This document shows, piece after piece, positions 56,358 to 64,000 of a DNA stretch of 64,000 nucleotides. The notes beneath the pieces were generated by a model, which saw only the letters and a list, made by a program, of their open reading frames with translations, made no database searches and was not told where the DNA came from. This stretch comes from Bradyrhizobiaceae bacterium (lineage in GTDB: Bacteria > Pseudomonadota > Alphaproteobacteria > Rhizobiales > Xanthobacteraceae), in assembly GCA_020544565.1 (NCBI GenBank), contig CP078014.1, positions 2,544,016 to 2,608,015 on the forward strand, written 5' to 3'. The translations under genes and the position numbers were made by a program. Position 1 is the first letter of the stretch, and every line of letters starts with the position of its first letter.

Positions 56358-58349
56358 ATGACTGCGCGTGTCGATTCCTCCCGTATGGCCAACGCGATTC
56401 GCGCCCTCGCCATGGACGCCGTGGAGAAGGCCAAGTCCGGCCACCCCGGCCTGCCGATGGGCGCGGCGGACGTCGCCACCGTGCTGTTCACCCAGTTCCT
56501 GAAATTCGACGCCAGCGACCCGAGCTGGGCCGACCGCGACCGCTTCGTGCTGTCCGCCGGCCACGGCTCGATGCTGCTCTACGCGCTGCTGTATCTGACC
56601 GGCAATCCGGCGATGACCATCGACCAGATCAAGAATTTCCGTCAGCTCGGCTCGCTGACGCCGGGCCATCCGGAGAATTTCGTCACCCCGGGCATCGAGA
56701 CCACCACCGGCCCGCTCGGCCAGGGCATCGCCACCGCCGTCGGCATGGCGCTGGCCGAACGTCACATGGCGGCTGAATTCGGCGGCGACGTGGTCGATCA
56801 CCACACCTACGTGCTGGCCTCCGACGGCGACCTGATGGAAGGCATCAGCCAGGAGGCCATCGCGCTCGCAGGCCATCTCAAGCTCAACAAGATGATCGTG
56901 CTGTTCGACGACAACGGCATCTCCATCGACGGCGCGATTTCGCTGTCGGACTCCGTCGATCAGCTCAAGCGTTTCGAGGCCGCCGGCTGGGCCGCCGAGC
57001 GCGTCAACGGCCACGATCCCAAGGCCATCGCCGACGCGATCGCGCGCGCGCAGACGTCGGATCGCCCGAGCCTGATCGCCTGCAAGACCACCATCGGCTT
57101 CGGCGCGCCCAACAAGGCCGGCTCGGAGAAGTCCCACGGCTCGCCGCTCGGCGCCGACGAGATCGCGGGCGCGCGCAAGAACCTCAACTGGGATGCGCCG
57201 CCGTTCGAAATTCCGCAGGACATTCTCGACGCCTGGCGCGCCGCCGGTTCGCGCGGCAAGGCCGCCCGTGACGCCTGGACCAAGGGGCTGGCTACCAAGG
57301 ACGCCGCCGCGCGCGGCGAGTTCGAGCGCCGCATGAAGGGCGACCTTCCCGCCAAGGCGCTGGCCGAGGCGGTGGCGAAGATGAAAGCGGCGCTGGCCGC
57401 GAGCCCGAAGGAGATCGCCACCCGCACCGCCTCCGAGCAGGCGCTCGAAGTGCTCACCGCCGCCGTGCCCGAGATGATCGGCGGCTCGGCGGACCTGACC
57501 GGCTCCAACAACACCCGCGTCAAGGGCATGACCGCGGTGTCGGCCACCAATTACGGCGGGCGCTACGTCAACTACGGCATCCGCGAGCACGGCATGGCGG
57601 CGGCCATGAACGGCATGGCGCTGCATGGCGGCCTCATTCCCTACTCCGGCACCTTCCTGGTGTTCTCCGATTATCTGCGCCCGGCGCTGCGGCTCGCGGC
57701 GCTGATGGGCGAGCGCGTGATCCATGTGCTGACCCACGATTCGATCGGCCTCGGCGAGGACGGCCCGACCCACCAGCCGGTCGAGCATCTGGCGGCGCTG
57801 CGCGCGATCCCGAACTGCAACGTGTTCCGGCCCTGCGACACCGTGGAGACGCTGGAATGCTGGCAGCTCGCCCTTGAAGCCAAAGACCGCCCGAGCGTGC
57901 TGGCGCTGACCCGCCAGAACCTGCCGCAACTGCGCCTCGGCAACGACGCCGACAACAAGTGCGCCGCCGGCGCCTACGAAATCTCCCCCGCCGCGGGCGA
58001 GGCCAGGGTTTCGATCTTCGCTTCCGGCTCCGAGGTGTCGCTGGCGGTGGAGGCGCAAAAGCTGCTCGCCGCGCGCGGCATTCCGACGCGGGTGGTGTCG
58101 GTGCCGTGCATGGACCTGCTGCTGGAGCTGCCCGCCGACCGCCGCGCCGCGATCATCGGCAACGCGCCGGTGAAGGTCGCGGTGGAAGCCGCCATCCGCC
58201 AGGGCTGGGACGCCGTGATCGGCTCCGACGGCGTTTTCGTGGGCATGTCCGGCTTCGGCGCCAGCGCCCCCTACAAGGAGCTGTACCGCCATTTCGGCAT
58301 TACCGCCGAGGCCGTGGCGGAGGCCGCGCAGGCCAGTCTGAAAGGTTGA
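56358..58349 (+). CDS. tkt: Transketolase
   Basis: A thiamine-diphosphate enzyme that moves two-carbon units between sugar phosphates in the pentose phosphate and Calvin-type pathways. The 663-residue protein has the pyrophosphate region [36 protein letters not shown], the ThDP-Mg motif [20 protein letters not shown], the central [20 protein letters not shown] with the catalytic Glu, and [20 protein letters not shown]. The start is ATG 56358; an in-frame ATG at 56274 seems less likely. First gene of tkt-gap-pgk-fba, with a 105-base gap to gap. Confidence 0.96.
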   Translation: MTARVDSSRMANAIRALAMDAVEKAKSGHPGLPMGAADVATVLFTQFLKFDASDPSWADRDRFVLSAGHGSMLLYALLYLTGNPAMTIDQIKNFRQLGSLTPGHPENFVTPGIETTTGPLGQGIATAVGMALAERHMAAEFGGDVVDHHTYVLASDGDLMEGISQEAIALAGHLKLNKMIVLFDDNGISIDGAISLSDSVDQLKRFEAAGWAAERVNGHDPKAIADAIARAQTSDRPSLIACKTTIGFGAPNKAGSEKSHGSPLGADEIAGARKNLNWDAPPFEIPQDILDAWRAAGSRGKAARDAWTKGLATKDAAARGEFERRMKGDLPAKALAEAVAKMKAALAASPKEIATRTASEQALEVLTAAVPEMIGGSADLTGSNNTRVKGMTAVSATNYGGRYVNYGIREHGMAAAMNGMALHGGLIPYSGTFLVFSDYLRPALRLAALMGERVIHVLTHDSIGLGEDGPTHQPVEHLAALRAIPNCNVFRPCDTVETLECWQLALEAKDRPSVLALTRQNLPQLRLGNDADNKCAAGAYEISPAAGEARVSIFASGSEVSLAVEAQKLLAARGIPTRVVSVPCMDLLLELPADRRAAIIGNAPVKVAVEAAIRQGWDAVIGSDGVFVGMSGFGASAPYKELYRHFGITAEAVAEAAQASLKG

Positions 58350-58454
58350 TAACCCTGCCCCGACATTCGGGGCCGGGGTGATTGCATCGCAACGTCATTC
58401 GGGGCAAAAACCGCCTCGAAAAACGTCATTTCCGAACCGTCGAGGAGAACTTGA

Positions 58455-59462
<1,008 letters not shown>

Positions 59463-59568
59463 CCTTCTGCTCCCGGGGACGGATGCATCGCCGATGCACC
59501 GTCCCCGCATCGTTTCATGTTCTGGCGGTCCCGGCTTGGCGGCGCACCGCATCCAGGACGAGGAATCA

Positions 59569-60765
59569 ATGACCAAATCGTTTCGCACCCTCGATGACGT
59601 CGATGTGAAGGGCCAGCGCGTGCTGCTGCGCGTCGACCTCAACGTGCCGATGGACAACGGCCGCGTCTCCGACGCCACCCGCCTCGAGCGCGTCACCAAG
59701 ACCATCGCCGAAATCTCCGACCATGGCGGCAGGGTCATCCTGCTCTCGCATTTCGGCCGCCCCAAGGGCTTCGATCCGAAGGAATCGCTGAAGCCGGTGG
59801 CGATCGTGCTTGCCTACCTGCTGCGTCGCCACGTCGAATTCGCCGGCGACTGCATCGGCGACAAGGCGCAGGCCGCGGTCGCGGCGATGAAGGACGGCGA
59901 CATCGTCTGCCTGGAGAACACCCGCTTCCACAAGGGCGAGGAAAAGAACGATCCCGCCTTCGTCGCCGAACTGGCGAAGCTCGGCGACATCTGGGTCAAC
60001 GACGCGTTCTCCGCCGCCCACCGCGCCCATGCCTCGACCGAGGGGCTCGGCCGCGTGCTCCCCGCCTATGCCGGCCGCTCGATGCAGGCCGAACTCGACG
60101 CCCTGACCAAGGCGCTGGAAGCGCCGACCCATCCGGTGATCGCGGTGATCGGCGGCGCGAAAGTCTCGACCAAGCTCGATCTTCTGGAAAACCTCGTCAG
60201 CAAGGTGGACGCGCTCGTCATCGGCGGCGGCATGGCCAACACCTTCCTGCACGCGCAGGGCGTCGCTGTCGGCAAATCGCTGTGCGAGAAGGACCTCGCG
60301 CCGACGGCGCTGCGCATCCTGGAGAAGGCGGAGGCGTCGAAATGCGCCGTCATCCTGCCGGTGGACGCCATCGTGGCGCAGGAATTCAAGGCCAACGCCG
60401 AGTCCCACGCCTGCGGCCTCGATGCGGTGCCCGCCGACGCCATGATCCTCGATCTCGGACCGAAATCGGTGGACCGCGTGCGCGCGGCGTTCGACGACGC
60501 CGCCACCGTGGTGTGGAACGGACCGCTCGGCGCGTTCGAGATCAAGCCGTTCGACCGCGGCACGATGCAGGCGGCGCGGCACGCCGCCGGCCGCACCCGC
60601 GACGGCAAGCTGATTTCCGTTGCCGGCGGCGGCGACACCGTCGCGGCATTGAACCACGCCGGCGTGGCCGACGATTTCACCTATGTTTCGACGGCGGGCG
60701 GCGCGTTCCTCGAATGGATGGAAGGCAAGCCTTTGCCCGGCGTCGAGGTTCTGCGCATTCGCTGA
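59569..60765 (+). CDS. pgk: Phosphoglycerate kinase
   Basis: Transfers phosphate between 1,3-bisphosphoglycerate and ADP. The 398-residue two-domain monomer has [19 protein letters not shown] near residue 20, [10 protein letters not shown] near 60, the ATP-site region [18 protein letters not shown] near 190, [24 protein letters not shown], and [12 protein letters not shown] near the end. CGAGGAATC precedes the ATG. Third gene of the tkt-gap-pgk-fba cluster. Confidence 0.97.
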   Translation: MTKSFRTLDDVDVKGQRVLLRVDLNVPMDNGRVSDATRLERVTKTIAEISDHGGRVILLSHFGRPKGFDPKESLKPVAIVLAYLLRRHVEFAGDCIGDKAQAAVAAMKDGDIVCLENTRFHKGEEKNDPAFVAELAKLGDIWVNDAFSAAHRAHASTEGLGRVLPAYAGRSMQAELDALTKALEAPTHPVIAVIGGAKVSTKLDLLENLVSKVDALVIGGGMANTFLHAQGVAVGKSLCEKDLAPTALRILEKAEASKCAVILPVDAIVAQEFKANAESHACGLDAVPADAMILDLGPKSVDRVRAAFDDAATVVWNGPLGAFEIKPFDRGTMQAARHAAGRTRDGKLISVAGGGDTVAALNHAGVADDFTYVSTAGGAFLEWMEGKPLPGVEVLRIR

Positions 60766-60816
60766 TTTCAACCGGGCGGGCGCAGGCTGCCCGCCGCAAA
60801 CGCGGAGAGATATCCC

Positions 60817-61884
60817 ATGGCCCGCATCACCTTGCGTCAATTGCTCGATCACGCCGCCGAACACGACTACGGCGTGCCGGCGTTCAACATCAACAACATG
60901 GAGCAGGCGCTGGCCATCATGGAGGCCGCCTCCTCGCTCGACGCGCCGGTCATCATCCAGGCGTCGCGCGGCGCGCGTTCCTACGCCAACGACGTGATGC
61001 TCAAGCACATGATGGACGCGGTCACCGAAATCCATCCGCAGATTCCGGTCTGCGTGCATCTCGACCACGGCAACGAGCCCGCCACCTGCATGACCGCGAT
61101 CCAGGCCGGCTTCACCTCGGTGATGATGGACGGCTCGCTCAAGGCCGACGGCAAGACCCCCGGCGACTGGGATTACAACGTCGGCGTCACCAAAACCGTG
61201 ACCGACATGGCCCATCTCGGCGGCATCTCGGTGGAGGGCGAACTCGGCGTGCTCGGATCCTTGGAAACAGGCATGGGCGACAAGGAAGACGGCCACGGCG
61301 CCGAGGGCAAGCTGTCCCACGACCAGCTCCTCACCAATCCCGACGAGGCGGTGAAGTTCGTCAAGGAGACCCAGGTCGATGCGCTCGCCATCGCCATGGG
61401 CACCTCGCACGGCGCCTACAAGTTCACCCGCAAGCCTGACGGCGACATCCTCGCCATGAACGTGATCGAGGAGATCCACCGCAAGCTGCCGAACACCCAT
61501 CTCGTGATGCACGGCTCCTCGTCGGTGCCGCAGGATCTGCAGGACATCATCAACCAGTACGGCGGCAAGATGAAACCGACCTGGGGCGTGCCGGTGGCCG
61601 AGATCCAGCGCGGCATCAAGAACGGCGTCCGCAAAATCAACATCGACACCGACAACCGCATGGCGATGACCGGGCAGATCCGCAAGGTGCTGTCCGAGAA
61701 CCCCGGCGAGTTCGATCCGCGCAAATATCTCAAGCCGGCGATGGAGGCGATGACCAAGCTGTGCAAGGCGCGCCTGCAGGAGTTCAACACCGCCGGTCAG
61801 GCCAGCAAGATCAAGCGCATCCTCACCACCGCGGAGATGGCCAAGCGCTACGCTTCGGGCGAACTGAACGCCAAGATCGCCTAA
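60817..61884 (+). CDS. fba: Class II fructose-bisphosphate aldolase
   Basis: A zinc-dependent aldolase splitting fructose 1,6-bisphosphate, also acting on sedoheptulose 1,7-bisphosphate in CbbA-type members. The 355 residues show the zinc histidines in [34 protein letters not shown] and [20 protein letters not shown], and the phosphate-binding [12 protein letters not shown]. Length and insert pattern match the CbbA/Rhodobacter subtype. GCGGAGAGA precedes the ATG. It ends the cluster, with an intrinsic terminator about 90 bases after the stop. Confidence 0.96.
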   Translation: MARITLRQLLDHAAEHDYGVPAFNINNMEQALAIMEAASSLDAPVIIQASRGARSYANDVMLKHMMDAVTEIHPQIPVCVHLDHGNEPATCMTAIQAGFTSVMMDGSLKADGKTPGDWDYNVGVTKTVTDMAHLGGISVEGELGVLGSLETGMGDKEDGHGAEGKLSHDQLLTNPDEAVKFVKETQVDALAIAMGTSHGAYKFTRKPDGDILAMNVIEEIHRKLPNTHLVMHGSSSVPQDLQDIINQYGGKMKPTWGVPVAEIQRGIKNGVRKINIDTDNRMAMTGQIRKVLSENPGEFDPRKYLKPAMEAMTKLCKARLQEFNTAGQASKIKRILTTAEMAKRYASGELNAKIA

Positions 61885-61975
61885 AGCCGGATCGCGGAAC
61901 GATTTGCCCGCCGGCCCCTGTCGCGGACAGGCGGAGCATGACCATTAACGCTTCCGCATCGTTGTTGTTTTATGG

Positions 61976-62007
61976 AAAGGGGCGGGACTTGGTCCCGCCC
62001 CTTTTTT
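61976..62007 (+). terminator. Rho-independent terminator of the fba cluster
   Basis: A perfect 10-bp stem GGGGCGGGAC (61979-61988) and GTCCCGCCCC (61992-62001) around TTG, preceded by AAA and followed by six T. It closes tkt-gap-pgk-fba. Confidence 0.9.
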
Positions 62008-62037
62008 GGCCGCACTCCACGGGCAGATACCGCCATC

Positions 62038-62712
62038 ATGGCCACCAAACCTCCCCCACCCCGCCCGCTGCCGCGGCTCTATCTGGCGACGCCGCCGCTC
62101 GCCGAGGCCGCTGACCTCGCCGCCCGGCTGCCGAAGCTGCTTGCCGCTGCCGACGTCGCCGCCGTGCTGGTGCGGCTTCCGCCCGGCGACGAGCGCGCCA
62201 TCGTCCAGCGCGCCAAGGCGCTGGCGCCGGCGGTGCAGGACGCTGGCGCGGCGCTGCTGCTCGACGGCCATCCCCGCCTCGCCGCGCGCGGCGGCGCGGA
62301 CGGCGCCCATGTCAACGGTCTCGCCGCCATGCAGGAGGCGATACCGACGCTGAAGCCCGACCGCATTCTCGGCGTCGGCGGCCTCGCGACGCGCCACGAC
62401 GCCATGGTCGCGGGCGAAGCCGGCGCGGACTACGTGCTGTTCGGCGAACCCGACGCCGACGGCGCGCGGCCCTCGGCGGAGGCGATCTGCGAGCGGCTCG
62501 GCTGGTGGGCCGAACTGTTCGAGCCGCCCTGCGTCGGCCATGCCGAAAGCCTCGACGAGGTGCGGCTGTTCGCCGCCGCCGGGGCTGACTTCGTTCTGGT
62601 CGGCGATATCATCTGGCAGGATTCGCGTGGACCGGAGGTGGCGCTGGCCGACGCCGGCGACGCCATCGCGGCAGGGTTCGCGGCGACGACCGCCGCCGCT
62701 CCCGGACGATAG
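62038..62712 (+). CDS. ThiE-like thiamine phosphate synthase family protein
   Basis: A 224-residue TIM-barrel protein of the TMP synthase/TenI family. It has GADGAHVNG near residue 90, ILGVGGLATRHDAMVAGEAG with ADYVLFGEP near 115-140, and FAAAGADFVLVGDIIW near 185. Whether it makes thiamine phosphate is uncertain: it is more divergent than a typical ThiE, and the pyrophosphate-binding loop is not clearly seen. It starts 31 bases after the fba terminator and lies 7 bases before the Sel1 gene. Confidence 0.8.
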   Translation: MATKPPPPRPLPRLYLATPPLAEAADLAARLPKLLAAADVAAVLVRLPPGDERAIVQRAKALAPAVQDAGAALLLDGHPRLAARGGADGAHVNGLAAMQEAIPTLKPDRILGVGGLATRHDAMVAGEAGADYVLFGEPDADGARPSAEAICERLGWWAELFEPPCVGHAESLDEVRLFAAAGADFVLVGDIIWQDSRGPEVALADAGDAIAAGFAATTAAAPGR

Positions 62713-62719
62713 GACCGTC

Positions 62720-63838
62720 ATGACCGCCCGCCGTCGCGCTCTCCTGTCCGCATCCGCCCGCGCAAGGCTGCTCGCCGCGGCAGCCGTCGGCGTGCTCGCG
62801 CTGCCGGGCCCGGTGGCGGCGCAGGCGCCCAATCCGTTCCCCGTGCCGATCGATTCCGCCCGGCCGCCGCCGGCGCAATCGAAGAAGCCGCCCGCGCCCA
62901 AAGCGCCCGCGCCGAAAGCAGCGGCGAAGCCCACGCCCGCCGCGCCGAAGAAGGCCGCCCCGGCGACGCCGGCCCCCGCCGCCGAAGCGCCGGACGACCC
63001 CAACGTCGATCTCGCCTATGGCGCCTATCAGAAGGGCCAGTACCGCACCGCCTTCAACCTCGCGCTGAAGCGCGCGCAGGACAAGGGCGACCCGAAATCG
63101 ATGACGCTGCTCGGCGAACTCTATGCCAACTCGCTCGGCATCAAGCGCGACGACGCCAAGGCGGCCGACTGGTACAAGCAGGCCGCCGACCGCGGCGACC
63201 GCGAGGCCATGTTCGCCCTCGGCATGATGCGCATCGCCGGACGCGGCGGACCGCAGAACCGCGAGGAGGGCGCGCGGCTGCTCGCCTCTTCCGCCAAGCT
63301 CGGCAAGGCCGCCGCCGCCTACAACCTCGGGCTCCTGTACCTCGAAGGCCAGACCTTTCCGCAGGACATCAAGCGCGCCGCCGAACTGTTCCGCCAGGCC
63401 GCCAATGCCGGCAACCCCGAGGCGCAATACGCGCTGGCGACGTTCTACAAGGAAGGCCGCGGCGTGGAGAAGAATCTCGTCGAAGCCGCAACGCTGATGC
63501 GGGCGGCGGCGCTGGCCGACAATCCCGACGCCGAGGTCGAATACGCCATCGCCCTGTTCAACGGCACCGGCGTCACCAAGGACACCACCACCGCGGTGGC
63601 GCTGCTCAACCGCGCCGCGCGACAGGGCAGCCCGATCGCGCAGAACCGCCTGGCGCGCATCTATATCGACGGGCTCGGCGGCACGCCCGTGGACAAGATC
63701 AACGGCTTCCGCTGGCATCTGGTGGCCAAGACCGCCGGCGCAAGCGACCCCGATCTCGACGCGCAACTGGCGCAATTGCCCGCCGAGGACCGCAAGAAGG
63801 CCGAAGATCTCGCCAAGAAATGGTTCGGCGCCCGATAG
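62720..63838 (+). CDS. Secreted Sel1/TPR-repeat protein
   Basis: A 372-residue exported protein. It has a signal peptide (ARLLAAAAVGVLALPGPVAA), a Pro/Ala/Lys-rich linker (about residues 40-92) and a superhelix of about six Sel1-like repeats of 36 residues (residues 100-350: PKSMTLLGELYANSLGIKRD, REAMFALGMMRIAGRGGPQ, AAAYNLGLLYLEGQTFPQD, PEAQYALATFYKEGRGVEK). Sel1 repeats act as protein-protein scaffolds; periplasmic location is inferred. The start lies 7 bases after the thiE-like stop, so the two are probably cotranscribed. Confidence 0.88.
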   Translation: MTARRRALLSASARARLLAAAAVGVLALPGPVAAQAPNPFPVPIDSARPPPAQSKKPPAPKAPAPKAAAKPTPAAPKKAAPATPAPAAEAPDDPNVDLAYGAYQKGQYRTAFNLALKRAQDKGDPKSMTLLGELYANSLGIKRDDAKAADWYKQAADRGDREAMFALGMMRIAGRGGPQNREEGARLLASSAKLGKAAAAYNLGLLYLEGQTFPQDIKRAAELFRQAANAGNPEAQYALATFYKEGRGVEKNLVEAATLMRAAALADNPDAEVEYAIALFNGTGVTKDTTTAVALLNRAARQGSPIAQNRLARIYIDGLGGTPVDKINGFRWHLVAKTAGASDPDLDAQLAQLPAEDRKKAEDLAKKWFGAR

Positions 63839-64000
63839 ACCGCGCCTGCGCCCGAAAACCGCGCCGACGCCCTTGACGCGCCTGCGCTTTGCCGCCAAGC
63901 ATCCGCCTCAACACATCAGCCCGCCAGCCCGATCCGCACTCCGGTCCGCTCGCGGCGAAACCTCCTGCCAGCCGGAACCATGCTTCATTCAGCGCTCATC
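63839..64000. other. End of window, no gene supported
   Basis: GC-rich sequence after the Sel1 gene. An ATG at 63982 starts a frame that runs off the window, too short to judge. A minus-strand frame of 21 codons ends at 63915 but is closed by a stop just upstream of its ATG. Confidence 0.4.

Noticed and set aside
56277..58292. A 671-codon open frame antisense to transketolase
   Set aside because: Compositionally biased shadow of tkt with no domain signature; the same applies to the long frames antisense to pgk/fba (59566-61512) and to the aminotransferase (130-1506).
63915..63980. End of a minus-strand gene entering from the right edge
   Set aside because: The frame is closed by a stop immediately upstream of its ATG, leaving only 21 codons.

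Overview
The window looks like ordinary chromosome of a high-GC alphaproteobacterium of the order Hyphomicrobiales, most likely family Nitrobacteraceae/Bradyrhizobiaceae (Rhodopseudomonas, Bradyrhizobium, Afipia and relatives). This is an inference. It rests on protein families and gene orders typical of that group (uvrC-pgsA-moaD-moaE, rplY-pth-ychF, zapA next to a DUF4164 gene, DUF2852, DUF3617 and Omp25/31-type barrels), on a full-length CtrA box, and on several families of dispersed palindromes I recall from those genomes. I found no tRNA, rRNA, insertion sequence, prophage or CRISPR array. About 71 protein genes and one probable 6S RNA gene fill the window.

Layout. 1-9.5 kb: class III aminotransferase, uvrB with a long N-terminal extension, csaA, pfkA, and a serine beta-lactamase-fold hydrolase. 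9.5-17 kb: two secreted or coiled-coil unknowns, a pair of MaoC-fold proteins, then ychF-pth-rplY, an HD-GYP-type protein and ubiK. 17-24.5 kb: lgt, a MidA-like methyltransferase overlapping pgeF, a lipoprotein, prs, a YbjN protein, proC and an AT-rich orphan. 24.6-31.5 kb: a marR-response regulator-histidine kinase operon divergent from ilvE, a MATE exporter and prmB. 31.5-35 kb: moaE, moaD, pgsA, uvrC. 35-41.3 kb: an outer-membrane barrel behind a CtrA box, cspA, rlmJ, RNase T2, small secreted proteins, and a TetR regulator next to a palindrome-controlled DUF2852 gene. 41.3-43.7 kb: a BigR/SqrR-like persulfide sensor divergent from a DUF2892-YeeE-YedE sulfur-transport cassette. 43.6-50 kb: ruvC, a LysE exporter, ruvA, two membrane genes, ruvB, with mgtE and yebC upstream. 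50-56 kb: an unusual soluble MCP, a YmdB-type phosphoesterase, 5-formyl-THF cyclo-ligase, an AT-rich outer-membrane gene with an XRE regulator, 6S RNA, zapA and a DUF4164 gene. 56-64 kb: tkt-gap-pgk-fba, a ThiE-like gene and a Sel1-repeat protein.

How genes work together. tkt, gap, pgk and fba, with pfkA at the other end, form a sugar-phosphate set. UvrB and UvrC belong to nucleotide excision repair. RuvA, RuvB and RuvC process Holliday junctions. MoaD and MoaE form molybdopterin synthase. The BigR-like cassette is a self-contained sulfur-response module, and it sits where I would expect ruvB to run directly into ybgC and tolQRAB.

The most interesting non-gene signals are: operator-like palindromes for the BigR, TetR and MarR regulators; the CtrA box; a 15-bp start-codon tandem repeat at pgeF and a 16-bp tandem repeat just upstream of the preceding gene; a possible attenuator before rplY; two bulged palindromes filling the fau-phosphoesterase gap; and a 6S RNA gene separated from its usual partner fau. 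Start sites were chosen from ribosome-binding sites, signal peptides and family length. Function assignments come from remembered family motifs, not from searches.
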